A stretch of DNA of 23,005 nt from a bacterium (lineage in GTDB: Bacteria; Patescibacteriota; Minisyncoccia; Phycocordibacterales; UBA10002), in the NCBI GenBank assembly GCA_030697445.1, contig JAUYPY010000015.1:1-23005 (forward strand), read 5' to 3'. The notes under the pieces are model-generated. The model saw only the letters and a list, made by a program, of their open reading frames with translations. It had not been told where the DNA came from and did no database searches. This document shows, one piece after another, positions 1 to 6,677 of the stretch (within the stretch, counting starts at the first letter, position 1; every line of letters starts with the position of its first letter). A program made the translations under genes and the position numbers.

Positions 1-285
1 GGCCGCATACGCGCAAAAATCGTCAAAAACAAAGTCGCGGCGCCATTTAAACAAACCGAGTTTGACCTGATGTACAACGAAGGCATTTCCGAAGAAGGAG
101 AAATTATCGCGCTTGGAGAAAAGTTCGGCATTATTCAGAAAGGCGGCGTGGGCTCCTACGCCTACGGTGAGACGAAACTCGGCCGCGGCTACGATGCAAC
201 CCGCACCTTCCTCCGTGACAACGCTAAACTCAAAGCCGAAATCCTAAAACAAATTCGTGAGAAATTAAGAGAAGGGGCGGTGTAA
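1..285 (+). CDS. recA: RecA recombinase, C-terminal part (gene starts before the window)
   Basis: The frame is open from base 1 and ends at TAA 283-285, giving the last 94 residues. They match the RecA C-terminal region: KNKVAAPFKQTEFDLMYNEGIS followed by a GEIIALGEKFGII-type segment is the strand-helix that closes the ATPase core and leads into the small C-terminal domain, which binds duplex DNA. RecA forms the filament for homologous recombination and for LexA-type cleavage. The Walker A and L1/L2 loops lie outside the window. The tail is short and basic (KQIREKLREGAV) and lacks the acidic tail seen in E. coli RecA. A hairpin terminator begins 7 bases after the stop, and the next gene is convergent. 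Identity is certain from the family pattern; whether the missing 5' part is intact cannot be seen. Confidence 0.95.
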   Translation, partial: GRIRAKIVKNKVAAPFKQTEFDLMYNEGISEEGEIIALGEKFGIIQKGGVGSYAYGETKLGRGYDATRTFLRDNAKLKAEILKQIREKLREGAV

Positions 286-292
286 AAAAATA

Positions 293-324
293 AAAGTCGG
301 CAAGATATGCTTCTTGCCGACTTT
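293..324. terminator. Shared hairpin terminator between convergent recA and the alpha-CTD-like gene
   Basis: A 12-bp perfect stem (AAAGTCGGCAAG, 293-304, with CTTGCCGACTTT, 313-324) encloses an 8-base loop. The A-rich run at 284-295 becomes a U-tract for transcripts on the minus strand, so the canonical intrinsic terminator serves the minus-strand gene ending at 347. For recA on the plus strand the stem has only a weak T run after it. The position between two facing stop codons suggests it stops both. Confidence 0.8.
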
Positions 325-346
325 AAACAACCTGAGGGGGTATACT

Positions 347-715
347 TTAGATGTAAATCCTCTCGTAAACCAAGACCCACCCGTGCCCCCACAAAACCTG
401 TTCAACCAGAGTGAGGGAGTGTTTACCGAAATTCCGCAACTTAAGTAAGTCCCTATCGGTTTTCGCAAACAAATCTCTCCATGTACATACCCCATTTTCC
501 TGAAGTCTGTTATACGCCCACTTACCATGGTATCCAAACTGGTCAAACTCATGAAAAGGAATTGTTTCTTCCAGTTTACAGACATCAGGACTTTCCTTAA
601 TCGTCGACAGGACAACCCGAACGCGTTCGGTGGACTTTATCACCCCAAACCGTATGGCTTGAATGGTAACTTCTCTTTCTAATTCCACCTTTCTTTTGTC
701 GAAATATTCTTTCAT
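347..715 (-). CDS. Small protein with an RNA polymerase alpha-CTD-like helical domain
   Basis: The gene encodes 122 residues. Residues of about 65-108 (NRLQENGVCTWRDLFAKTDRDLLKLRNFGKHSL and the helix after it) read like the alpha-subunit C-terminal domain: a short helix, a 'gv.T..dL...t..dLl.lrnfG..sl..v...L' core, and a helix-hairpin-helix turn (LRNFGKHSL). In RpoA this domain contacts UP-element DNA and activators. Here it is free-standing, after a charged N-terminal region (residues 1-60) that I do not recognise. No signal peptide or membrane segment is visible. The likely role is nucleic-acid binding or transcription modulation, but this is inference from one motif. A purine-rich AGAAAGAAAAG lies just before the ATG. 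The gene faces recA and is divergent from the PaaX-like gene across 142 bases. Confidence 0.6.
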   Translation of the reverse strand: MKEYFDKRKVELEREVTIQAIRFGVIKSTERVRVVLSTIKESPDVCKLEETIPFHEFDQFGYHGKWAYNRLQENGVCTWRDLFAKTDRDLLKLRNFGKHSLTLVEQVLWGHGWVLVYERIYI

Positions 716-822
716 GTCTTTTCTTTCTGTAGTTGGTTCCTCTCATCTTTCAACAGAAACGCACCCGCGCTTCCCTACTCACTATCCGTCCTCCATTATA
801 CACACTTCCCATTATCCGTCAA

Positions 823-858
823 TATACACTATCTCTGACGACCGTTATACTTAGTGTA
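823..858 (+). repeat. 36-bp palindromic repeat R1, overlapping the start of the PaaX/Cas2-like gene
   Basis: R1 opens with TATACACTA, carries the core CTCTGACGACCGTTA and closes with TTAGTGTA. Its 7-base ends, TACACTA (825-831) and TAGTGTA (852-858), are exact inverted repeats. It matches R2 at 1492-1527 in 32 of 36 positions. The last base of R1 is the A of the start codon at 858. R1 also holds TATACA at 823-828 and TATACT at 846-851, a -35/-10-like pair with a 17-base spacer, so the repeat itself could be the promoter and operator of the gene. Confidence 0.85.
846..851 (+). promoter_or_regulatory. Candidate -10 box (TATACT) giving a leaderless PaaX-like mRNA
   Basis: TATACT ends 6 bases before the ATG at 858, so transcription would start at or next to the start codon and leave no ribosome-binding site. 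TATACA at 823-828 is a plausible -35 with a 17-base spacer. The box sits inside palindromic repeat R1, so a protein bound to the repeat would block this promoter. Confidence 0.5.
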
Positions 859-1445
859 TGGGAGAATTGGAACGAAAAGTGAAACAGCGGGCAAAGAAGA
901 AAGATGTGGCGGGAATTATCCTTCGCATTGTTGCTGGAGCAGGGCTACTGAGCGCGGCGCTTGTCGCGCCGAACGCGCTCAAGGCAATGAAGTCGCTCGG
1001 CGTCCTTCCTCATGGACGGCAAAAGGAAGTGGTGCGCCGCGCGCAAGCGCGGCTTGTCGAACAAAAGTTATTAGCAAGGAATTCGCACGGATTTTTGCGT
1101 CTTACAAACAAAGGAGAGGAAAAGTTGGAACTTTTGAAACGAAATAATTTTGAGCGTTTTAGAATGACGCTTCCGACGCGATGGGATAAGAAGTGGCGTT
1201 TGTTTATTTTTGACATCAAGGAAGAACGCAGACAGGACCGCGATTACATTCGTCGCACACTGGAAAATATGGGGGCGGTAGCGCTACAAAAAAGCGTCTG
1301 GGTGTATCCCTACGACTGTGAAGATATAATAGCGCTTCTCAAGGCCGACTTTAAGGTGGGATATGACCTCTTGTATATAATCGCCGATGAAATAGAAAAC
1401 GACCGTTCGCTCCGCGAGCATTTTAACTTACCTTTGCAATCATAA
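858..1445 (+). CDS. PaaX/Cas2-like protein: hydrophobic helix, winged helix, Cas2-type ferredoxin fold
   Basis: The protein has 195 residues. Residues 17-45 are strongly hydrophobic (IILRIVAGAGLLSAALVAP). Residues of about 45-100 look like a winged helix (QARLVEQKLLARNSHGFLRLTNKGEEKL). Residues 110-190 resemble Cas2/PaaX C-terminal folds: KKWRLFIFDIKEERRQDRDYIRRTLENMG, then LQKSVWVYPYD, equivalent to the 'vvfDi.e..r..R..lr..L...G...lQ.SVw' pattern. Such proteins are often auto-annotated as Cas2 in CPR genomes, but no cas1, effector or CRISPR array is present. PaaX proteins are palindrome-binding repressors, and palindromes R1 and R2 flank the gene. I favour a DNA-binding regulator or repeat-associated protein over a CRISPR adaptation factor. 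The start is ATG 858; a GTG at 854 lies in another frame. efp follows 123 bases downstream. Confidence 0.75.
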   Translation: MGELERKVKQRAKKKDVAGIILRIVAGAGLLSAALVAPNALKAMKSLGVLPHGRQKEVVRRAQARLVEQKLLARNSHGFLRLTNKGEEKLELLKRNNFERFRMTLPTRWDKKWRLFIFDIKEERRQDRDYIRRTLENMGAVALQKSVWVYPYDCEDIIALLKADFKVGYDLLYIIADEIENDRSLREHFNLPLQS

Positions 1446-1491
1446 AAATAGTAGGAAAAACTGAAAAAACCAAGAAAGGAGTTTGGTGTGG

Positions 1492-1527
1492 TATACACTA
1501 ACTCTGACGACCGTTAAAGATAGTGTA
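1492..1527 (+). repeat. 36-bp palindromic repeat R2, upstream of efp
   Basis: This second copy differs from R1 at 4 of 36 positions (one near the left arm, three in the right arm). It is the more symmetric copy: 1494-1510 pairs with 1511-1527 at 13 of 17 positions, and two of the four remaining differences would be G-U pairs in RNA. It lies 46 bases after the PaaX-like stop and 2 bases upstream of a candidate -35 for efp, a fitting place for an operator. Confidence 0.85.
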
Positions 1528-1529
1528 GG

Positions 1530-1558
1530 TGGACTTTTCTGAACGCCTCGGATAGAAT
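1530..1558 (+). promoter_or_regulatory. Candidate efp promoter (TGGACT, 17-base spacer, TAGAAT)
   Basis: TGGACT at 1530-1535 and TAGAAT at 1553-1558 match the sigma-70 consensus at 4 of 6 and 5 of 6 positions. Transcription would begin near 1565, just before ATG 1569. This supports 1569 over 1557 as the efp start and predicts an almost leaderless message. Repeat R2 ends two bases before the -35. Confidence 0.4.
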
Positions 1559-1568
1559 GGCGATTTAT

Positions 1569-2129
1569 ATGCTTACCTATAGTGAAATCTTGCCGAAGAA
1601 AGTGATTGTGATGGACGGCGCGCCGTACGAGGTGTTGGACGCGCATATTTTCCGCATGCAACAGCGCAAGCCCGTCAATCAAACAAAATTGAAGAACCTT
1701 ATCACCGGCAAGATTGCCGAGACGACTTTCCACCAAGCGGACAAGGTAGAGGAAGCCGACTTGCAAAAGAAAGAAGCGAAGTATCTCTACACCAACCGCG
1801 GCGAATGGTGGTTCTGCGAGCCAACCGTGCCGTCAAACCGATTTAAAATTACAGAAGAAATGATCGGGAGCGCAGGAAAGTTTTTGAAGCAAAATGCGCC
1901 GATTGAACTTCTGGTGTTTGAGGAGAAAATAATCGGCGTGAAATTACCGATTAAAGTTGAGCTCAAAGTGACGGAAGCGCCTCCGGCAGTAAGAGGAGAT
2001 ACCGCGCGTGGTGGCTCCAAACAAGTAACGCTAGAAAACGGCGCAACCTTGAATGTTCCACTCTTCATTAACGAAGGAGATGCACTCCGCATCAATACCG
2101 AAACAGGAGAGTATGTGGAGCGGGTTTAA
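1569..2129 (+). CDS. efp: Translation elongation factor P
   Basis: The product is 186 residues with the EF-P three-domain layout: an N-terminal KOW-like domain (YSEILPKKVIVMDGAPYEVLDAHIF), a central OB domain (about 65-125) and a C-terminal OB domain (GSKQVTLENGATLNVPLFINEGDALRINTETGEYVERV). EF-P binds the ribosome next to the peptidyl site and relieves stalling at polyproline. The usual KPGKGxAF loop is replaced by RMQQRKPVNQTKL, which puts Gln where the modified Lys normally sits. I chose ATG 1569 because the family starts as M-[LI]-[ST]-x-x-[ED] and the candidate promoter points there; ATG 1557 would add four residues. The stop overlaps the convergent rpsR stop. Confidence 0.93.
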   Translation: MLTYSEILPKKVIVMDGAPYEVLDAHIFRMQQRKPVNQTKLKNLITGKIAETTFHQADKVEEADLQKKEAKYLYTNRGEWWFCEPTVPSNRFKITEEMIGSAGKFLKQNAPIELLVFEEKIIGVKLPIKVELKVTEAPPAVRGDTARGGSKQVTLENGATLNVPLFINEGDALRINTETGEYVERV

Positions 2130-2320
2130 CGCGCAACGAACGTCAGAAGCGCCATAAAGCGCGCGCGTTTGACGGCGAGCGCCAAACTTCGCTGGGCTTT
2201 TGCAGTAAGCCCTGTGCGTCCGTGCGAAAGAATTCGCCCGTGCGGGTTCAAGAACTTTTTCAGAAGTTCCGTGTTTTTGTAATCAAACGATTTGTGAATA
2301 TGGGATGAGTTTGGGTTCAT
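2126..2320 (-). CDS. rpsR: Small ribosomal subunit protein bS18
   Basis: The 64-residue protein contains the S18 core: FDYKNTELLKKFLNPHGRIL, then TGLTAKAQRSLALAVKRARFMALL. bS18 sits on the 30S platform beside bS6. It follows ssb by 8 bases, keeping the classic rpsF-ssb-rpsR order. Length is normal for a minimal bS18. Its TAA (2126-2128) shares bases with the efp TAA (2127-2129), so the convergent genes meet with no space for an intrinsic terminator. Confidence 0.95.
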   Translation of the reverse strand: MNPNSSHIHKSFDYKNTELLKKFLNPHGRILSHGRTGLTAKAQRSLALAVKRARFMALLTFVAR

Positions 2321-2328
2321 AGTATAAA

Positions 2329-2790
2329 TTAAAATGGAATATCTTCGGGCTTAATATCTTCTTCTGGGTACTGAATGACCTCGCCCGAATCCTTCAGTTC
2401 TCCGCCTGCGGATACATCAGGCCTCGCCTTTCCGGTGAAGCTCCCTACACCGCCCCCCGCCGGGCGCGGACCAAATTGAAACCGATCTATGACGATTTCA
2501 GTTTTGTAACGCTTACCGGTGCCGTCTTTCGCCTCCCAATTGCGCGTGCGGATGCGTCCTTCAAGGAAAATGGGGCTCCCCTTTTTTAGGTACTGCGCAA
2601 TCACCTCCGCCTGCCTGCCGAAAGAAACAATGTTGTGGAACTCCGCCTCTTCTTTGTTGTTTCCATCTTTGTCTTTGTAGACGCGATTTGTCGCCATACC
2701 GAACTCAACGACCTTCGCGCCCGAAGGAAGCGCTTTTAACTCCGGGTCGCGCGTCAAGTTGCCGTACAAAATTGCTTTATTGATATACAT
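2329..2790 (-). CDS. ssb: Single-stranded DNA-binding protein
   Basis: The protein has 153 residues. The OB fold is at about 1-110 (MYINKAILYGNLTRDPELK, FHNIVSFGRQAEVIAQYLKKG, IFLEGRIRTRNWEAKDGTGKRYKTEIV). A Gly/Pro-rich linker follows, and the tail ends in EDIPF, the acidic C-terminal peptide that SSB uses to recruit repair and replication partners. It coats single-stranded DNA during replication, recombination and repair. It lies between rpsF and rpsR with 9- and 8-base gaps, so it is clearly co-transcribed with them. The linker DNA at 2399-2430 carries a palindrome-like TCCGCCTGCGGA segment resembling the short repeats seen elsewhere in the window. Confidence 0.96.
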   Translation of the reverse strand: MYINKAILYGNLTRDPELKALPSGAKVVEFGMATNRVYKDKDGNNKEEAEFHNIVSFGRQAEVIAQYLKKGSPIFLEGRIRTRNWEAKDGTGKRYKTEIVIDRFQFGPRPAGGGVGSFTGKARPDVSAGGELKDSGEVIQYPEEDIKPEDIPF

Positions 2791-2799
2791 AATCAGTTT

Positions 2800-3303
2800 T
2801 TACACTCCGACCAATTCATCAATCTTACGATCAAGTTCTTCTGAAGATACTACAACTTTAGTCTCTGCCGATCCACCCGTTCCTTGCGGTTCAAATGCAG
2901 GGGCGGCGGGATCAGCGGGCCGTATGTGGCGACTTGAAAATGTTTTTGCAGGTTCCGGCGCGTCTGTTTTTACAATCAAAAATCGTATAATATCCGGGGA
3001 CGACGCGAGCAGTTTCTTCGCTTCACCGATTGTATCCGCTTCAGATTCAAAACGAATCCAGCCAAACGACGCGGAATCAAAAACCTGCTTTTTCCCGCCA
3101 GCAATCGCGGCGCGAATCGGGTACGCCAAACGGCGAAACTTGGGTGATTCTTCGGCGGAAACTGCCGCATTTTTCCCCGCAAGCAGGTCTTTAAGCGGCA
3201 AAACCGCAGAGTGTACTTTGTCTTCCGCAAGCGCCGGGCTTACGAGGTACGAAATCTCGTAGAGTCGCACGAGCTCCGGATCAATTACTTTATTTTCGGA
3301 CAT
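2800..3303 (-). CDS. rpsF: Small ribosomal subunit protein bS6, with a C-terminal extension
   Basis: The 167-residue product starts with the bS6 ferredoxin-like fold (LYEISYLVSPALAEDKV, RRLAYPIRAAIAGGKKQVFDSASFGWIRFE, IIRFLIVKT). bS6 pairs with bS18 on the 30S platform. The fold ends near residue 108. The remaining ~60 residues are Ala/Pro/Glu-rich with a charged tail (SSEELDRKIDELVGV), longer than the 95-130 residues usual for the family. It is the first gene of the rpsF-ssb-rpsR unit. tatD ends 20 bases upstream on the same strand. No Shine-Dalgarno sequence is visible before ATG 3303. Confidence 0.93.
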   Translation of the reverse strand: MSENKVIDPELVRLYEISYLVSPALAEDKVHSAVLPLKDLLAGKNAAVSAEESPKFRRLAYPIRAAIAGGKKQVFDSASFGWIRFESEADTIGEAKKLLASSPDIIRFLIVKTDAPEPAKTFSSRHIRPADPAAPAFEPQGTGGSAETKVVVSSEELDRKIDELVGV

Positions 3304-3323
3304 GAAGGAGAGGATAGCATATT

Positions 3324-4148
3324 TTAGAACCTTTGCAAACCGAAAAACTGGACGGCATTTTTGATAAGTTGCGCGCGGACTCTTTCAAAATCCTCATTGC
3401 GAATCTCGGCAATTTTTTTCACCACTTCCACGACATAGGCCGGCTCATTCCGCTTGCCGCGGTGCGGCACGGGCGCGACATACGGGCAGTCGGTTTCCGA
3501 CATAATGCGTTCAAGCGGAAGGTAGCGAACTACCTCGTCGTAGTCGTGCGTGAAGGTGATAACGCCGGTGAATGAAAAAGAAAAACCCATATTAAGAAAC
3601 GGTTTTGCTTCCTCAACCGTACCCGCAAAAAAATGTACATTTCCGGCAACTTTTGCGGAATTCTTCAAAATCTCATACGCTTCTTTGTATGCTTGCCGGA
3701 TATGTAGCATCAGCGGCTTCTTCACCTCATTCGCCAATTCAATTTGTTTTCTAAAAACATCACCTTGGTTTTCCTTAAGATTTTCAACACGATAAAAATC
3801 CAACCCGCACTCACCTATCGCTACAACTTTCGAATGCAGAGCGAGTTTTTTGTAGTAGTTGTAATCAAATTGTTCACCACGCGAAGTAAAATCTTTTCCA
3901 CCTTCGCCAAGCTCATCTTCATCATAAAATGACTTCGCGGTATGAATCGGGTGCAATCCGACCGCGGCGTACACGCCGCTTTCGTGCTGTTCCGCAATCT
4001 CAACCGCTTTTTGCGAAGTATCTTTCTGCGTCCCCACATTTATGAGCGCAACCCCCGCCTCCCGCGCGCGCTTTATAACCTCCTCGCGATCTTTCTCAAA
4101 CGCCGCGAAGTTCGTATGCGAATGGATGTCGATGTAACGATAATTCAT
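3324..4148 (-). CDS. tatD: TatD-family metal-dependent hydrolase/DNase
   Basis: The protein is 274 residues with the TatD TIM-barrel motifs in order: DIHSH (residues 7-11, two metal ligands), GLHPIH near 63, a GECGLDFY strand carrying the bridging Glu, LHIR, VHFFAG (for the usual HCFxG) and ETDCPYVAP near the end. The family cleaves DNA 3' ends and acts in DNA repair or quality control. An acidic loop of about 20 residues after GLHPIH (YDEDELGEGGKDFTS) is an extra segment relative to compact TatD proteins. ATG 4148 overlaps the metG stop by four bases, so translation is probably coupled. The exact substrate is not shown by sequence. Confidence 0.9.
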   Translation of the reverse strand: MNYRYIDIHSHTNFAAFEKDREEVIKRAREAGVALINVGTQKDTSQKAVEIAEQHESGVYAAVGLHPIHTAKSFYDEDELGEGGKDFTSRGEQFDYNYYKKLALHSKVVAIGECGLDFYRVENLKENQGDVFRKQIELANEVKKPLMLHIRQAYKEAYEILKNSAKVAGNVHFFAGTVEEAKPFLNMGFSFSFTGVITFTHDYDEVVRYLPLERIMSETDCPYVAPVPHRGKRNEPAYVVEVVKKIAEIRNEDFERVRAQLIKNAVQFFGLQRF

Positions 4149-5593
4149 TTGCGCGGAAAGAGTGGTTGGTCAGGCATTTTATTTGCGGTAATCGCATCCT
4201 GTATTTTTGCGGAAGTGGCTGGGAGAATTGGCTGAAGAAGTTCTGCGATGCGGGAAAGCCCATTTACCAACTCGGCGATAATTTTTTGTCCAGCTGCTTT
4301 GTCTTTTTTTACCAGTTTGAACGGCTCGGTTTCTTGAATGCGTTTATCAAATCGAGTAATCTCTCCTGAGACATATTCTGCGTACGCTTGAATGTTGAAA
4401 TCTTTCAACATCCCCTCCTCAGCTCCAACGCTTTCGGTTGGAGTCCCGACTTCAAACATCGGGACTGAGGCGGGGTGGTGGTGTTCCTGCGCCATCTTCA
4501 TCACACGGCTCACCAAATTCCCCAACCCGTTCGCGAGGTCGGCGTTGTAGGCGTTCTTAAAGGACTCAAGCGTGATATCGCCGTCTTCAAACGGAGAAAT
4601 GTGCCGTGCGAGAAAGTAACGCACCGCTTCCCCGCCGTATTCTACAATGAGCGCATCTGGGTCAATCACATTGCCAAGCGTTTTTGACATTTTCTTGCCG
4701 CCGCTCGTAATGAAGCCGTGCACAAAAATCTTTTTTGGAAGCGGCAAGCCCGCCGACAAGAGCATCCCAGGCCAAATGCCTGCGTGAAAGCGCAAAATAT
4801 CTTTCCCGATAATATGCACATCCGAAGGCCAGAATTTCTTGAAAAGCGTGTCGTCAGTTCTGCCGTACCCGAGCGCACTTATATAATTCGCAAGCGCATC
4901 GCACCACACATACATTTTTTGCGAAGTATCGCCGGGCACTGGAACCCCAACCGACACCTTGTCGGCAGGGCGTGAGAAACTGACATCCTGCAGTCCGTGC
5001 TCAAGAAGCGCGAGTATTTCATTTTTCCTTGCCGCGGGAATAATTTCTAATTCATTGCTTTCAATTCTTTTCTTTATTTCACTGGTATATTTTGATAGGC
5101 GGAAAAAATAATTGCTTTCTTTCAAGTGTTCCGGGGCTTCGTTGTGGTCGGGGCACTTTCCGTCCACCAAGTCCTTTTCGGTTATAAACGCCTCGTGCCC
5201 CACACAGTAGAGTCCTTCATACGACGCGTGGTATATATCTCCGGCCTCCACAAGTTTCTGCCACAGCGCCTGCGCGCCAGGCCAATGAACTTTCTCATCG
5301 GAAGTGCGAATAAACTGGTCGTATGAAATGTTTAACTTTTTTTCCGAAAATAAATCTTTGAATGAAGAAACGACTGAATCAAGGTACGGTCCAGTCTCCT
5401 GCCCTGCCGCGCGCGCCGCGCGCGCTACTTTTTCCGTATTTTCGTCAACACCAGTAAGGAAATACACTTCATCGCCGACAGCCCTCCTATAGCGCGCCAA
5501 AATATCCGCAATCGTTGCGGTGTACGCGTGACCCAAATGTGGTCTTGCGTTCGGGTAAAAAATCGGCGTGGTAATGTATGCGCGTTTAAGCAT
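4145..5593 (-). CDS. metG: Methionyl-tRNA synthetase
   Basis: The 482-residue protein is a class I enzyme with HLGH at 19-22 (HIGH motif) and KMSKT at 301-305 (KMSKS loop). The connective domain has a single Cys pair (C130 and C147), so a short zinc knuckle at most. VHIIGKDILRFHAGIWPGML is the Met pocket and CP helix region. The anticodon-binding helical domain starts near residue 350 and ends the protein; there is no C-terminal EMAP-type dimerisation domain. It charges tRNA-Met. Residues of about 371-396 (HHHPASVPMFEVGTPTESVG) are encoded by a palindromic repeat inserted in frame. It overlaps the upstream AI-2E permease gene by eight bases and tatD by four. Confidence 0.96.
   Translation of the reverse strand: MLKRAYITTPIFYPNARPHLGHAYTATIADILARYRRAVGDEVYFLTGVDENTEKVARAARAAGQETGPYLDSVVSSFKDLFSEKKLNISYDQFIRTSDEKVHWPGAQALWQKLVEAGDIYHASYEGLYCVGHEAFITEKDLVDGKCPDHNEAPEHLKESNYFFRLSKYTSEIKKRIESNELEIIPAARKNEILALLEHGLQDVSFSRPADKVSVGVPVPGDTSQKMYVWCDALANYISALGYGRTDDTLFKKFWPSDVHIIGKDILRFHAGIWPGMLLSAGLPLPKKIFVHGFITSGGKKMSKTLGNVIDPDALIVEYGGEAVRYFLARHISPFEDGDITLESFKNAYNADLANGLGNLVSRVMKMAQEHHHPASVPMFEVGTPTESVGAEEGMLKDFNIQAYAEYVSGEITRFDKRIQETEPFKLVKKDKAAGQKIIAELVNGLSRIAELLQPILPATSAKIQDAITANKMPDQPLFPRK
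4410..4485 (+). repeat. Palindromic repeat inside metG, sharing its ends with the argS repeat
   Basis: This 76-bp element starts ATCCCCTCCTCAG and ends GAGGCGGGGTGGTGGTGTT. Both ends are found on the minus strand at 18494-18548 within argS. Its middle holds two hairpins: CTCCAAC/GTTGGAG (4423-4429 with 4437-4443) and AGTCCCGA/TCGGGACT (4442-4449 with 4459-4466). It is translated in frame in metG and adds about 25 residues between helices of the anticodon-binding domain. Confidence 0.75.
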
Positions 5594-6653
5594 TCGCGGA
5601 GGGGGTTGAAATCTTGCGGCGTTGAAGGTCGTTCAAGTATTCCATAACGGTTGTCGCAAGAGGCACGGAGAGAAGCAACCCCAAAAAGCCGGCGAGCTTT
5701 GCGCCGATAATCAAAGAAAGGATAACGAGAATTGGAGGCACTCCGACAATTTTCTTCACCACGAGCGGATAGAAAAGATGATTTTCAAACTGTTGGATAA
5801 TCAAGTACAGACCAATGACCAAAAGACCCGACTGTACGCCGCCATAGAGATATGCCGCGGCAACTGCAGGAATAGCTGCAATAATCGGGCCGAATAGAGG
5901 AATCGTTTCCATTACCGCAGCCAAAAACGCGAGCGCGAGCGCGTTTTCAACGCCGAGCACCGTGAGGCCTAGATACACGAGCAAGCCGACAAGAACCGCA
6001 AGCAAAAGCTGGCCTTGCATCCAAAGCCCGATTTTCTCCTGCGCGCGGCGCCAGAGCCCGATGACATACGCTTCGTGTTTGATTGGCGTTACAATCGCCA
6101 AAAATTTTGCGATGCCGTCTTCTTGTACAGCAAGGTAAAACGAAAGAACTATGATAAGCACAAATGAAATCGCCCCGCCGAAAAAGACGGAGAGTGTAGG
6201 CAAAAATCCTTCCGACACATTTGCTCCAACAATCCTAAACGCTTCAATCATATCTCCAAACGCAAGTTTTCCAGCAAGACCGCCACCGTCTCCAACGGCA
6301 TTGAGCGCAGTACCCGCTCCAAACGGGCTCCATGCAGACACAGTATCAAGAAGTACAGGAACATTTCCGAGTAAATTTACGACATCCGACACGAGCGCCG
6401 GTACAACGAAATAGAAAACGGCAACAGCAACGAGTGCAAATACAAAATAGATTAGAATAACTGCAGGCAAACGCGCGATGTGCCACCTACGCAGTGTTCG
6501 TGTAAAAGGTTCTATAGCAGACGCGAGCACGACTGCAGTAAGTACGACGAGTACGACATCGCGCAAGTAAAAAAGCCCCAACGCCAACACGCCAACTGCA
6601 ATTATTTTTGCAATCGTACCGGCAGAAATTGAAAAGTTGTGAGAAGTTTCCAT
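5586..6653 (-). CDS. AI-2E family (PF01594-type) membrane permease
   Basis: From ATG 6653 (METSHNFSISAG) the protein is 355 residues. It has about eight hydrophobic segments: a pair near the N-terminus (IIAVGVLALGLFYLRDVVLVVLTAVVLASAIEP), a long central pair, and a C-terminal set including GPIIAAIPAVAAAYLYGG and LVILSLIIGAKLAGFLGLLLSVPLATTVMEYL. The Ile/Leu-rich hairpin with P-L-G-x-x-x-G-x-L-x-x-x-P and the final LSVPLA segment are typical of the AI-2E/YdiK/PerM family. Members export autoinducer-2, act as Na+/H+ antiporters or have unknown cargo, so the substrate is open. An ATG 18 bases upstream would add six residues (MLFCIY). It overlaps metG by eight bases; the M16 gene ends 24 bases upstream. 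Confidence 0.88.
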   Translation of the reverse strand: METSHNFSISAGTIAKIIAVGVLALGLFYLRDVVLVVLTAVVLASAIEPFTRTLRRWHIARLPAVILIYFVFALVAVAVFYFVVPALVSDVVNLLGNVPVLLDTVSAWSPFGAGTALNAVGDGGGLAGKLAFGDMIEAFRIVGANVSEGFLPTLSVFFGGAISFVLIIVLSFYLAVQEDGIAKFLAIVTPIKHEAYVIGLWRRAQEKIGLWMQGQLLLAVLVGLLVYLGLTVLGVENALALAFLAAVMETIPLFGPIIAAIPAVAAAYLYGGVQSGLLVIGLYLIIQQFENHLFYPLVVKKIVGVPPILVILSLIIGAKLAGFLGLLLSVPLATTVMEYLNDLQRRKISTPSANA

Positions 6654-6677
6654 ATAGATACAGAATAGCACACCACC

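Noticed and set aside
781..822. Partial direct repeat (TATCCGTC then TATACAC, twice) upstream of R1
   Set aside because: Short and imperfect; it may be a decayed part of R1, but I cannot tell it from chance.
1010..1219. Minus-strand small frame inside the PaaX/Cas2-like gene
   Set aside because: Antisense shadow; the plus-strand frame shows family motifs and start signals.
823..1527. CRISPR array (36-bp repeats near a Cas2-like protein)
   Set aside because: Only two copies, 633 bases apart with a gene between them, no regular spacers, and no other cas gene.
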